Below are positions 10,935 through 24,600 of a stretch of DNA of 64,000 nucleotides, one piece after another. The position numbers and the translations under genes are program-made. Positions within the stretch are counted from its first letter, which is position 1, and every line of letters begins with the position of its first letter. The notes below the pieces were generated by a model that saw only the letters and a program-made list of their open reading frames with translations, was not told the origin of the DNA and did not search any database. The stretch comes from Chamaecyparis obtusa (lineage: Eukaryota; Streptophyta; Pinopsida; Cupressales; Cupressaceae): the NCBI GenBank assembly GCA_027943335.1, contig BSBK01007737.1:268501-332500 (forward strand), read 5' to 3'.

Positions 10935-11119
10935 TGACTGTCCCAACCAGTGCTTAGAGGGGAGGGGTGAATCAAAACCTCTAAAAGTTTTGGTCTTAAC
11001 TATGGTAAAGTGTACTTATAAATGTGATCCAGATAGATTCAAACATGTAATAACAGTAAGCAAAAAATTACACAATGACACCAGATTTATCATGTGGAAA
11101 CCTGATTAGGGTAAAAACC
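10935..11119 (-). repeat. Truncated 3' LTR of Copia-1 (185 bp)
   Basis: Matches the first 185 bp of 28653-30064 (plus-strand view), then switches abruptly at 'gtaaaaacc' to pol sequence homologous to 17330-17410. A deletion removed the rest of the LTR, the PPT and the RT-RNase H region. Confidence 0.85.
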
Positions 11120-13479
11120 TGAAGAGAATCTTGTTCACCATCTTGCGTTAACCTATTGGCTTTAGGTACAGTCTCCCACTCTAGATGTCTATCTATGTGT
11201 ATTTCTCCTTCATCTTCAGTTGTTGCTTCATTGAACTCAAAAGAATTTCCTTCATTTCAACCTTCAAGATTGTCATGAATATCATGACTGGTCTTCTTAT
11301 TTGGTTCTGAAGATTTATCAACTTTTACATTGATGCTTTCAATTATCTTGCATGTTCTCTTGTTCAGGCACTAATAGGCCTTACATTTGGTAGAGTAACC
11401 CAAAAAATTTCCCTCATCACTCTTGGGATCAAACTTCCCAGAGTACATATCTCTTTTGAAGTAACATTTACTGCCAAAGATTTTGAAGTAACCTACACTA
11501 AGAGTATGCTTGAACCATAGTTCATAAGGAGTCTTACCGGTTCCCTTTTTGACTTGAACTTGATTCAGTGTGTAGATAGCAACTGATAGCTTTTCTCCAG
11601 AAGTGATGAGGGAGATCCTTCTGAATCAACAGGGTTCTTGCACAGTCAATCAACATCATGTTTCTTCTTTTTGCTACTCCATTTTGCTAAGGAGTCCTTG
11701 GTGTAGAAAATTGTCTCTTTATTCCATGTTCCTCATAGTAATGAGTGAACTCTTGAGAGATGTACTCACCTCCTCTATCTAACCTTAGGCACTTCAAGAT
11801 TTTACTGGTTTCCTTTTCCACTCTTGCCTTGTAGATTTTGAACATGTGGAAGGCCTCAGATTTCTCTTGAAGAAAGAGTGTCCACATCATTCTTGAGAAG
11901 TCATCTACAAATATCATGAAGTACCAGTCTCCATAATAGCTCTTTGTCTTCATTGGTCCACACAGATCTGTGTGCACAAGGTCTAGAACATTTTCAGTCG
12001 TAAACATCTTACTATTAAAACTTATTCCTGTCAGTTTTCCTAACTGACAGTCTTTACAAACCCCACTGATGGGTTTTGTAATCTCAGGGAGTCCTCTAAC
12101 CAATTTATTTTTTCTCACTTTGATTATACTGTCAAATTTTATGTGGAAAATCCTCTTGTTCCATAGCTAGCTATTGTTTTCTTTGGAGACAAGATATATT
12201 TTACTTGATTCTCCTCTGACTGAGGCTATCAAAAAGGCTCCTTCCATTGAGTCTAGGTAGATTAGATTTCCTTTGCTCTGTTTATCAGTTGTAACATGGG
12301 TTCCACTCTGATTTTTTACTATACAGGGACCTTGTCTGAATTCCAACTGGAATCCTTTGTTGTTCAGCTATGCAACACATTAAATTGTACTTGAGTCCTT
12401 CAACCTAGTACACATCTTCATAGACAACATTATTGTAGAGAGAAATAGAGCCTTTACCTTTTATGGCACAGGGGGCATTGTTTCCAAAGGTAACTAATCC
12501 ACTGTCATTGAGCTCCATCATCAATCATGTGGTGAGTGCAGCCACTGTCAATGATCCAATCATCAAGCTGATGATATCTAGATATGAGTGCTACTTCATT
12601 TACAACTGGGCTCTCCTCCTTTATTACAACAAATGCAATTTTAGGATCCTCAGAGTCTTTAGACTCATTCTCTGTAACTCCTTCCTCTGCAAGATAGCAT
12701 TCCTTCTTTGCTTTTCTCTTGAACTGGTCTCTTTTATCTTTGTGTTCATTATTAGGACACCTTGCAACAATATGTCCTATCTTGTTGCAAGAGAAGCATT
12801 TCAAGGGAAGTTTTCCTTTGTACTTCCCTTTCCCTCTTGGGAATATTTTGGTGATGAGTGCTTCAAACTCATCTTGCTCCATCTCTTCTGAGAGAAAATT
12901 TTCAACAAGGTTAACAATCTTACCGGTAGAGCAATTACCGGTTTCTCTTCCCTTTTTGGTGGAAGAGATGTTGATAGAAGACATAAACGCTGCTTCTTGA
13001 ATTGGTAAGCTATTATCAAAATTACTTAATTCAAAAGTAGCTAGCTTACTGATTAGGGAGTCTAGGGTGACTTGATCTTTGGTCACCGATCTGAGCTCTT
13101 GAATAGTAGAGATCTTAATGGCATATTGAGGTTTGAGAGTTCTCAGTATTTTTCTAACCACCTTCTCTTCACTAAGCTTTCCTCCAACACTTCTGATGGA
13201 GTTGATAACCTCTTTGATCCAGTTGCTATATTTCTCAATGTCTTCTCCTTCATTCATCCTCATGTCATCATACTTTCCTTTGAGGCTTTCAACCTTGGCT
13301 CTTTGAACATTTGGGTCTCCTCCATAAACCGTTTGCAACTTGCCCCACATGTTGAAGGCAGAATCAAGATGTTCAATCTCAGCATAGACATGATCAGGTA
13401 GTGTGCTAGATATCATATCCATAGTAGTTGTGTGCTCAGTTTTGATCTTCAGTTGATCAGGTATTAGGGTGCCGGTGGG
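11120..13479 (-). pseudogene. Copia-1 gag-protease-integrase remnant
   Basis: Read right to left: Gag (12505-13491 frame) with a UBN2-type region and an intact CCHC knuckle CFSCNKIGHIVARC, then the protease motif WIIDSGCTHHM near 12540, GAG-pre-integrase, and integrase with HTDLCGP and DRGGEY catalytic motifs (11687-12118). The conserved GKxPYELWF segment is near 11520 and the remnant stops near 11120. The gene start is separated from it by Copia-2 and lies at 28461-28591. Frameshifts and stops interrupt the region between 11200 and 12500. Confidence 0.85.
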
Positions 13480-14909
13480 TGACAGTCCCAACCGGTGCTG
13501 AGAGGGGAGGGGTGAATCAGCACTGCTAAAAACTTCTCTTTAAATCCAGTGAAGTAAACTAACAGTAGAAAGGCAAATAAATTTTAAGCATATAATAATA
13601 GTAAGTAAACAATCACATAGTGACACCAGATTTATCACATGGAAACCAAGTTAGGGTGAAAACCATGGTGTGAGGAGACCTCACAAATTTTTTACTCTTC
13701 TAGAGTATGCCCTGTTAGGAGCCTTCCTAGTTAAAGGATCAAAACACATTGTTAGATGCGGTCCGGTTAAGGGATTTGTTACAATGAGGCCAGTTAGTGC
13801 CTGCCTAGTTAAAATAATTTGAACACCTTTAAAGATGTCACCTAGTTAAGGGATTTGATACAAGGGACCTGTTAGAGTCCACCCAAATACTAGGATTTAG
13901 CTATTGTAATTGCTAGAGAACAATAGAAGGATTGACCTTTTACTAATGGCTTTCCATAGCCTGATAAGATCTCTATTTGTGCTCAACTAAGAAGCATCAC
14001 CAGTCATTGTAGGTGTGTTATCCTCTAGTGTTGTGCTACTTTGCACAATATTCTTTCTCACTTCTTCTTTCTTCTTTTCACTCCTGGCTTATTTTCAGCA
14101 TACAGGCTCACTCTTTTACTCAGCAGCATGAAGGAAACTTTTATTCACCTTAGGGAGAAGCATATATAGATCCCTAGCCCTAATTGTGCTCATCATGTGT
14201 GTTCTAATTACAGATCCTTCTCAAATTCATCACTTAGTGGAGTACCAGTTCACTTAGGAAACATCTAATGCATGCCCTTGCTTTATCTATCTAATGAAGA
14301 AAGTGGTAGTTGTGTGTCAAGCAACTTTCCTTCATAGGAGATAACACTTTGTTTTAAAGCCACTGATTTTGGCTTTAAATCCTCCAGACTCTCCTCAAAC
14401 CGATCACTGGTTTAACTCAAAGACTTATGATTTTAGTGCAAAAAATCTTGGTCAAAGAGTTGGTTGAAACAGATAGCTGACTATGACTTCCTCGGTTCAT
14501 ACCAGAGTCATTACTAGATCAGTAGAGATTCTCATACTGTGAATAGGTAAGAGTCTTTGACCTATTGTTGTCTCTTCCTTGGCTTACCAGTTGCACCTTC
14601 CTTAGTTGTGTTGTTGACACCAGCTAGCTATTTCTCTCTTTGTACTTGACTACACCGGTTGTAGCCAGATCCTTAGTTGAAGGTGGAATCCTCTGTTACT
14701 TGACTATTTACTTTACCCGATTGCTGATGCTTTGTATAGTGACCAGTGTTTATATGTTGACATCATCTGCCAAACCATCCCTCCTTCATACAAATCTCCT
14801 TGGATCTTAAGACTTAATAGAGATGACAAAACTATATCTTCTTTTGCCAATCAATGACAATACTTGTACTTGTAGTAGGCTTACCAGTTACCATCACTTG
14901 ATGCTAACA
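13480..14909 (-). repeat. 3' LTR of Copia-2
   Basis: TGACAGTCCC to ATGCTAACA (plus-strand view), 1430 bp. It is followed by ATCTCCCCCTTTGG, the complement of the polypurine tract. Confidence 0.88.
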
Positions 14910-15395
14910 ATCTCCCCCTTTGGCATTGATGGAAAAACCTTGATGGCCAATTGAGTCATTACTAGATTGGTATAGATTCTCATGTTGTGAAAAGGTAAGG
15001 GTCTTTGATGTGTTGTTGTCTCTTCCTTGGCTTACTGGTTGCACCTTCCTTGGTGGTGTTGTTGACATAGTTGGTTGTTTTTCTCTTTGTACTTGACTAC
15101 ACCGGTTGTAGCCAGATCCTTATTTGAAGGTGGAATCCTCCGTTACTTGACTATTTACTTTACCCAGTTGCTAATGCTTTGTATAGTGGCCGGTGTTTAT
15201 ATGTTGACATCATCTGCCAAACCATCCCCCCTTCATATAGATCTCCTTGAATCTTAAGACTTAATAGAGATGACAAAACTCTATCTTCTTTTTCCAATCA
15301 ATGACAATACTTGTACTTATAGTAGGCTTACTAGTTACCATCACTTGATGCCAACAATCTCCCTCTTTGGCATTGATGGCAAAACCTTGATGGCC
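14503..15395 (-). repeat. Tandem duplication of LTR end plus PPT in Copia-2 (447-bp period)
   Basis: 14503-14950 and 14951-15395 are diverged direct copies. Each has the last ~400 bp of the LTR, the CAACA|ATCTCCC junction (14909 and 15356) and about 40 bp of 3' untranslated sequence. The element thus has two candidate PPT/LTR junctions. Confidence 0.85.
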
Positions 15396-15637
15396 AATCA
15401 CAATATCACTAGGTTACTATGCATGTACCTCATTGCTATTGCTACAGTCTTCCATTGTGGTTCTTACCAAACTAAACTCTCCCCCTTTTTGACAATAATG
15501 CCAAAGGCTAGTCAGAAAGACTAATTTTGTCTACTCTGCTCCCCCTATGAGCAACATTCCTTTTCATTAGTCTAGAAAAGATGAGGTGTAACCCTCTGTT
15601 GAAGCACAATGAACTGATGATCACCTTTCCAGGTTTA

Positions 15638-18600
15638 CTAAAGATCATGAAGGGGTATCACCCCTAGTTTACCTCTGAGATACTCAAAGGTATTCTTTGG
15701 TAATGGCTTAGTGAAGACATCAACAATTTGTTCCTTGGTGGGAACATGCTCCAATCTCACCTCCTTGTCTTGTACCAGCTCTCTCAAGTAATGATACTTG
15801 ATGGCAATGTGCTTTGTCTTGGAGTGCATAACAGGGTTCTTGGATATGTTAATTACACTGGTGCTATCACAATAGATAGCTACTGGTTCAGGTATTTGTT
15901 CTTTGATTCCTTCCAGTAGTTTTTTAATCCAGATTACCTGTGTGTAATTGACTTCTATAACAACATATTCGACCTTTGCAGTAGATTGTGAAATACAATT
16001 TTGTTTCTTACTTGTCCAAGAAACAATTCTTCCACCGATAAAGAATGCACCTCCACTTGTGCTGTTTCTATCATCAATGTTGCCAGCCCAATCTGCATCA
16101 GTGTACACTTTTAATTAAAATACTCCCTTGTGTGGAAACCATAATCCATATTCTTTAGTTCCCTTTAGATATCTAAAGATTCTCTTTACTGCTATCAGAT
16201 GTGTTTCTTTGGGATTAGCAGAGAATATTTCCACTATGCCAATTACATGTGCAATGTCCGGTCTACTATGAACAACATACTACAATTTTCCTATCATGGA
16301 CTGATACATAGTTTCCTTCACTTCTTTTGCATCATCCTCCTTTGATAACTTGAGGTTGGTTATCATTGGGGTTCCAACCGGTTTAGAGTCTTCAAGTACA
16401 AAAGTCTCAAGAATTTATTTAATATACTTGGACTGAGATATAAAGATACCTTCTTTCAGCTGATGGACTTGTAATCCAATGAAGAATTTTATTGCACCTA
16501 TCATAGACATATCAAATTATTTCTTCATCTCTTCAATGAAGTCTTTTCTCATCCTGTCATCTCCTCCAAAGATGATATCATCCACAAAGATCTTAGCAAT
16601 CAAATTTCCATCTTTTCTGGTCTTGAGATACATATTTCTATTGTCCCCAGTTCTTGTGAATCCTATGGTCAAAAGATATGAATGTAGCCTTTCATACCAT
16701 GCCCTTGGAGCTTTCTTAAGTCCATAAAGAACCTTTTTTAACTTACAGACCATACCATCATCATGTGTAGATTTGAAGCCTTCTAGTTGTTCAATGTAGA
16801 CTTTTTCTTCCAGAATCTCATTCAAGAAAGTAGACTTGACATCCATCTGATAAACTTTAAAAATTTTGTGTGTAGCATAAGCAAGAAGAATTATCACTCC
16901 TTCCAATCTTGCTACCAGTGCAAAGGTTTCTCCATAGTCCAGTCCATCTTCATGGGCATATCCTTTGCAGACTAATCTTGCCTTATTTCTTATAACTTTC
17001 CCTTCCTCATTCAGCTTATTTCTATAAACCCACTTGGTCCCTGTGACATTCTTGTCCTTTGGTCTTGGAACAAGATCCCATGTGTCATTTTTCTCAATTT
17101 TCTCAATTTCTTCCTCCATGGCCTTGACCCAATTTTCATCTTCTAGAGCTTCCCTTATTTTTTTGGGCTCTATATAGGAAAGTAAATAGATATTTTCTTT
17201 GGCCTTTTTTCTGGTCAAAACATTAGCATGTTTGTCACCAATAATGTTATCGTTAGAGTGATATGTGACATACCTTGGGAGAACCAAGCGTTGTTCTTGG
17301 TCAAGCTCTTCTGGTCGAGCAATTTCTTCACCATGATTCTGAACATCTTCTTGTTCACCACCCTATGCTTCAGGTGTAGTTCATGTACTGGGTGTCTATT
17401 CACATGGTGTTCTTCTTCATCTTTAGTAGTTGCTTCATTGAACTCAAAGACATTTTCTTCACTTTTCTCTTCAAGACTGTCATGATTATTATGACCGGTC
17501 TCCTTAATCAGTTCTGAAGATTCATCAACTTTTACATTGATGCTTTCAATTATCTTTCATGTTCTCTTGTTTAGACACTGATATGCCTTACTTTTGGTAG
17601 AGTAACCCAAAAATGTTCCTTCATCACTCTTGGGATCAAAATTCTCATAATACATATCTCTTTTGATGTAACATTTTCTACCAAATATTTTGAAGTAACC
17701 TACACTGGGAGTATTCTTAAACCATAGCTCATAAGGAGTCTTACCAGTTCCCTTTTTCACTTGAACTCAGTTTAGTGTGTAGACTGCATTAATGATAGCT
17801 TCTCTCTAGAAGTGATGAGGAAGATCCTTCTGAATCAACAGAGTTCTTGCATAGTCAATCAACGTCCTATTTCTTCTTTCTACAACTCTATTTTGCTGCG
17901 GAGTTCTTGGTGCAAAAAACTATCTCTTTATTCCATGTTCCTCACAATAGTGAGTGAACTCCTGAGAGGTGTACTCACCTCTTCTGTTTGACCTTAGGAA
18001 TTTCAAGATTTTACTGATTTCCTTTTCTACTCTGGCCTTGTAGATTTTAAACATGTGGAAGGCCTCTAATTTCTCTCTAAGAAAGAGTGTCCACATCATT
18101 CTTGAGAAGTCATCTACAAAGATCATGAAGTACTGGTCTCCATGATAGCTCTTTGTCTTCATTGGTCCACATAGATCTATGTGCACAAAGTCTAGAACAT
18201 TTTCAACAGTAAACATCTTGCTGTTGAAACTTGTTACTATCAATTTTTCTAACTGACAGTCTTTACAAACCCCATTGATGGGTTTTGTAACCTCAGGGAG
18301 TCCTCTAACCGATCTCTTTTTGCTTACTTTGATGATACTGTCAAAGTTTATGTGCCAAAGTCTCTTGTGCCATAGCTAGATGATATCTTCCTTGGAGACA
18401 AGATGAATTTTACTTGATTCTCCTCTTACTAAGGATATCAAACAAGCTCCTTCCATTGAGTCTAGGTAGAACAGATTGCCTTTGCTCTATCTACCAGTTG
18501 CAACATGGGTTCCAAACTAACTTTTGACTATATAGGAACCTTGTCCAAATTCCAACTGGAATCCTTTATTGTTTAGCTGTGCAACACTCATTAAGTTGTA

Positions 18601-19836
18601 CTTGAGTCCTTCTACCTAGTACACATCTTCACAGACATCATTGTTGTAGAGAGCAATAGAACCTTTAACTTTGATGGTATAGGGGGCATTGTTTCCAAAG
18701 GTAACTAATCCGCTATCATTGATCTCTAAGTTGATTAACTTGTTCTTGTCACCAGTCATGTGGTGAGTGCATCCACTATCAATGATCCAATCATCATGCT
18801 GATGAGATCTAGATATGAGTGCAACTTCTTTTACAACTTGGCTCTCCTCTTTTATCACAACAAATGAAATTTATGGATCTTCTGATTCTTCAGACTCATT
18901 GTATATAACTCCTTCCTCTACAAGATAGCATTTCTTCTTTTCTTTTCTCTTAAACTGGTCTCTTTTATTTTTATGTTCATTATCAGGACACCTTGCAACA
19001 ATATGTCCTATCTTGTTGCAAGAGAAGAATTTCAAAGGGAGCTTTCCCTTGTACTTCCCTTTTCCTCTGGGCAATTTGCTAGTGATGAGTGCTTCAAACT
19101 CATCTTGCTCCATCTCCTTTGAGAGAAGATTCTCAACAAGGTTGCCAATCTTACTGGTAGAGAAATTACTGGTTTCTCTTCCCTTTTTGGTGGAAGAGAT
19201 ATTGATAGAGGACTTAAAAGCTGCTTCCTAAATGGATAATCTATTATCAAAATTACTTAATTCAAAGGCAGCCAACTTACTAATTAGAGAGTCTAGGGTG
19301 ACTTGATCTTTGGTCACTGATTTGAGCTCTTGAATGGCAAAGATCTTGATGGCATACTGAGGTCTAAGAGTTCTTAGTATTTTACTAACCACCTCCTCTT
19401 CACTGAACTTTCCTCCAGTGCTTCTGATGGAGTTGATAAAATATTTGATCTAGTTCCTATATTTCTCGATGTCTTCTCCTTCATTCATCCTCATGTCATC
19501 ATATTTTCTTCTGAGGCTTTCAACCTTGGCTCTTTGAACATTTGGATCTCCTCCATAGACCGTTTTCAACCAGCCCCACATCTTGAAGGCAAAATCAAGA
19601 TGTTTGATCTCAGCGTAGACATCATGAGGTAGCGTGCTATCTATCATATCCATAATATTCATGTGCTTGGTTTTTATCTTCAGTTCATCAGGTGTCAAAG
19701 TGCCAGTGGGTTCACTATAATCGATGGTAACATGATTCCAGTACCTATCTCTGGTGGTCTTCATGTATAGCTTCATTTTGCTGCACCACATAGTAAAGTT
19801 TTCCTTTGAAAAATTTGGTCCTTCCTTTCTCATCAT
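15638..19836 (-). pseudogene. Copia-2 gag-pol
   Basis: Right to left: Gag from the MMRKEGPNFSKENF start (19836), a knuckle with its first Cys changed to Phe (FFSCNKIGHIVARC, near 19010), protease DSGCTHHM (near 18770), integrase with HIDLCGP (near 18180), RT 16517-17287 with KSTFLNE and an intact FVDDIIFGG, and RNase H 15638-16108 with YTDADWAGN ending LGVIPLHDL. Several stops and frame changes split it (for example near 16110, 17550 and 18870), so it is non-functional, though most catalytic motifs remain. Confidence 0.88.
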
Positions 19837-19881
19837 CTTGACTTTTTCTTTATGATGTTAAGTGGTAAAGAAAACAAGACT

Positions 19882-19897
19882 TGGCTCTGATACCAAT
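19882..19897 (-). other. Primer-binding site of Copia-2
   Basis: The complement of 'ggctctgataccaat' is ATTGGTATCAGAGCC, an exact initiator-tRNA-Met-type PBS next to the LTR end at 19898. Copia-1 has the identical site at 28637-28652. Confidence 0.9.
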
Positions 19898-20303
19898 TGA
19901 CAGTCCCAATCGGTGTTGACAGGGGAGGGGTGAATGAGCATAAAAAAAGTTCTTCTCTTTAAATCTAGTGAAGTAAACTTATAGCAAAAACTCAAAAAAA
20001 ATTTAAGCATACAATAACAACAAGTAAACAATCACACAGTGACACTAGATTTATCACGTGAAAACGCGATTAGGGTGAAAACCATGGTGTGAGGAGACCT
20101 CACAAATTTTGTACTCTTTTGGAGTACACCCTGTTAGGAGCCTTCTTAGTTAAAGGATCAAAACATACTGTTAGATGCGACCCAGTTAAGGGATTTGTTA
20201 CAATGAGGTCGGTTAGTGTGTGCCTAGTTAAAGAACTTTGAACACCTTGAAAGATGTCACCCGGTTAAGGGATTTGATACAAGGGACCTGTTAGAGTCCA
20301 CCC
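19898..20303 (-). repeat. 5' LTR of Copia-2, part 1
   Basis: First 406 bp (plus-strand view), ending in the Copia-3 target site caccc. The LTR continues at 27436. Confidence 0.88.
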
Positions 20304-21597
20304 TGTTGGAGATTTGCCAATAGGCCAGTACTGACTATATGTTTGTCATTGATGACAACATATGGAAAGTAGCATGCATGGAATTCTTATGTAGTAAGAT
20401 TTTAGTATATGTAGCATGGACATGATATCATGGGCATAGAGGTTAATTGTTAGTACAAACAATTATATTGAAGCTGGTGTCAGCAGTGTTCCTGACAGAG
20501 TAATAGATAGTGTTCTGTGTATGGTTGTTTGTACAGTTATCATGGAGCCTTGCATGCTTAGATATATGTTGAAGACATGTTAGTGATGTTTTAGTTATGG
20601 ATGCATAGTATGATGATGAACGTAAGTGAAGTTATATAGTCGCTATTCACCAGTAGAAATTTCATGTGTTTGTTTAGAAGAGCTGACATATATTTTATTG
20701 GTTCTTGAGTTGTGCCTATCTTGAGGGTATGCACCCTTGGAGTTAAGCTTGGAGAAGTGTTATTGATGTTGGATTAAGAGTGCATATGTTAATTCATCTT
20801 ACAAAGAAAGTTCCAGTTGTTTTGGTAGAGCTGATAGTGTGTAGCGCGCGTCTACAATTATTTTATTAGACAGGTCCTAGATTGAGTTGCGTGCATAGTA
20901 GAGCTGATAGAATGTTTGTTGGAGTTTATTTTGGTTTCTCTAATATGATTTCAAGGTGGTTCTAATAGGCTGACTTGATTATATCATTTAGAGGAAAGAT
21001 ATTTATAGGAAGTCATTAGTGATTGCTAGAGTGTGGTTCATGGTTGATTAAGCATAGCAGACCAGAGTGTGTGAAGTGTTGAACCATCAGAAGAAGGTTT
21101 ATGTGACCAAGTAAAGTACTTGTGCTATTCATTGGAACTAATCCAGACAGTAGGTCAAAGCACAATTCACCAAGATCTAGATATAGTGTGTATCTGTTAT
21201 TCAGAAGGTTGTAGCCTTTGCCCATTTGAGTAGTGAGCTCTTGGATAGTGTGCCCTCTCCCCTAATAGGGACAATTATAAAAGACTCCTAATAGGGTCTG
21301 ACCCTTAACTAGGTCTATTGTACTTAATATATTGTAAAGCTACTCCTAACAGGGTAAAGGATCTTCTAGCAAGGATCATTATACACAAGTACAAAATATT
21401 AGTGAGTATCAAGTCCCACCAGGGTTTTTACCTATTTGGGTTTCCTCGTAACCAAAATATTGGTGTTGTGTTCAAGTGTTCTTTCATTGTGTTTATGCTT
21501 TATGTTTAAGTATACTTAATTGGATAAAGAATTGAAACTTATAGATAACTGATTCACACCCCGCCCTCTCAGTTATCTCTTGGGACTATTCCTAACA
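20304..21597 (+). repeat. 5' LTR of Copia-3
   Basis: 1294 bp, TGTTGGAG to CCTAACA, followed at once by the PBS. Confidence 0.93.
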
Positions 21598-21599
21598 AT

Positions 21600-21612
21600 T
21601 GGTATCAGAGCC
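21600..21612 (+). other. Primer-binding site of Copia-3
   Basis: TGGTATCAGAGCC, an exact initiator-tRNA-Met type, two bases after the LTR end. Confidence 0.92.
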
Positions 21613-21654
21613 AAGTGCCTCAAAGAGAAATTTTAATAGCTTGAGGTTGATCAA

Positions 21655-24600
21655 ATGGAATACTTTAGGAAAGGAAGTCCTAAGTTTGATGTAGAGAATT
21701 ATCTTGATTGGAAGAACAAGATGGTAACCCATTTACAGTGCATTGCTTTTAAAGTTTTTAATGTAACCATCAAAGCAACCAAGATTACTGCCTTAGAAGA
21801 CCTTGGAAAGGATGATGCTACTGACATTCAAAAGGAATTGTTTCATCATAATGCTATTGCTAAAGAAGCCCTTATCAACACCCTATCTGATGGTGAATTT
21901 TTAGAAGTAAAAAAGATAGATACAACCCATAAAATATGGAAGCACGTAGAAGACACATTTGAAGGAGACAAACAAGCAAAGGATGCATGCAAAAAGACAT
22001 GGAAGAAAAGATACAATGCATTAGAGATGCTGCTTGAAGAAAACATCAGAGCTTACAATCAGAGGACTAATGAAGCAGTTGCTGGAATTAGGAACAATGG
22101 TGGAGAGATTTTAGAGGACATTATGGATAAGTTGATGACTACTCTTACTCCAGAATATGAAAGCAAGATCAATGTCCTTGATGAGACCATGTAGCTTACA
22201 TCAAATTTCAAGAGAGAGACCTTGATCAACAAGATCTCATCTTTTGAGATTTCAAGATTGAAGACAGAACCAAAGAGTGAAACATCTTTCAAAGCAACAG
22301 TTCATGGTAAGAAATCTGCAAACACTTCTGGTAATTTTGATGATGATGATGAAGAAAAAACACTAGATTATTTTATTGCTATGATTGCCAAAAGAGAAAA
22401 GAAAGGAAAAGGAAAATATGAAGGTCAATTACCATTTAAGTTCTTTTCATGTAATAAGATTGGTCACTTTTCATCTAAGTGTCCCACTAGAGCTAGAAAG
22501 TTCAAAAAGGATTACAAGCCTAAGTATTCTAAGGAATGCTACTATGCTAGAGATGGAGTTTTAGATGAAGAATCTAGTGAAGAAGAAATTGGATTCATTT
22601 CTATTATAGACAAAATGAATAGTAAGTTAGTTCCTAAAGATGAGAAAGTAAATCAAGAGCTAGCATTGATTTCCCAAGTAGATATAAGGATAGACTAGAT
22701 TATAGATAGTGGTTGTTCACATCACATGACAAGTGATAAAGGCAGGTTTGTTCATTTGGACAAATACAATGGAGGTATGGTCAGATTTGGAGACAACACT
22801 CCTAAACCTATAGTTGGTAGAGGAGCCATCGCTTTGGATGGAAAGAACAGTATTGATGATGTTCTTTATGTTGATGGTTTGAAACATAACCTTCTCAATG
22901 TTGGACAATTACTTGGAAAAGTCTATCAATTGGAGTTCAAAGATGACAAATGCATCATTGAAAACAAAGATGGTGTTATGATTGCATCAGGCACAAAGAC
23001 AAGAGGTAATGTTTTTCAACTCAATCCAGAAGCAAGTTGTTTTGTTGCTAAAGTTGATGATAGTTGGTTGTGGCATAAAAGACTATGTCATATCATTTTT
23101 GATAACATAGTAAAGATAAGCAATGTAAAGGTAGTAAGAGATCTACCTACCATAGAAAAGCCAGTTGATACTATATGTAGGGAATGTGTGATGGGGAAGC
23201 ATGCGAGAAATTCATTTAGGAGCAAGCAGAATTTAGCAGAGAACAAGTTGGATTTGATTCATACAGACCTATGTGGTCCAACTCAAATAAGATCATACTA
23301 TGGTGAAAGGTATTTCATTTTTTTTGTTCATGTTATACTAGGAGTATGTGGGTTGTATTCTTAAAAGATAAGTCAAAAAATTTTGCAAAGTTCAAAATAT
23401 TCAAAGCTAAGGTTGAGAATGAATCTGGACTAAAGATAAAATGTTTGAGATCAGATAGAGGAGGAGAATTCACCTCTAATAGATTTTATGAGTACTACAA
23501 AGAATATGGAATAAAAAGACAATTAAGTACACCTAGAACCCCTCAGTAGAATGGAATTATAGAGAGAAGGAATAGGATCATCCTTGATACAACACACACC
23601 ATTATGATAGAAGGAAAAGTTGCACACACCTATTGGAGAGATGCGGTCAATACAATAGTCTATACCATCAATAGAATTCAACTAAGACCTGGCACTAACA
23701 AAACACCTTATGAGCTATGGTTTGGTAATGTTCCCACAGTAAAATACTTTAGAATCTTTGGAAGAAAGTGCTACATCAAGAGGGATGAAGAAGTAGGCAA
23801 GTTTGATGCAAGAAGTGATGAAGGTATTTTCCTTGGTTACTCTACTAAAAGTAAAGCTTATAGATGTTTCAATTTAAGATTGAAAAAGATCATTGAAAGT
23901 GCTCATGTAAAGATTGATGAAAAGTTTATGATTCAAGAAAGATATCATGATTACTCACCCATGATTGAAGAAGAACCTAGACCCTCTAATAGTGAGATAG
24001 TTATTGAAGAAATGTTTGATAGTATTGATGTGTTATTCAATGAACCTGAGACAAGTGAAGAAAATAATCCTAAGGCTGATGAATCAGCATCACCTAAAGT
24101 TCCAAAGTTTACATCAAGAAATCATTCCAAGGCAGACATCATTGGAGATCAGAGTGGCAAAGTGTTAACAAGATCACAAGCAAAGAACTCAGCTAGCAGT
24201 GATGCGGTATGTTTACTATCTCAAATTGAATCTTTAAGTGTTGAAGATGCTTGTAAGGATTCAGATTGGCATGATGCTATGAAAGAAGAACTTGATCAGA
24301 TTGTTAAAAATGACACTTGGGAACTAGTCCCTAGACCTAGTGATAAAAATGTGATTGGAACAAAGTGGATATTCAGAAACAAGATGAATGAAGATGGTAT
24401 AGTAGTAAGAAATAAAGCAAGATTAGTATGTAAATGATATGTGCAAAGAGAAGGCATTGATTATTTAGACACATTTGCACCTATGAGTAGATTAGAAGCT
24501 ATTAAGTTGTTTTTAGCTTATGCTATAGTTAAAAACTTCAAAGTTTATCAGATGGATGTCAAGTCAACATTCTTGAATGGAGACTTAAAAGAAGAAGTAT

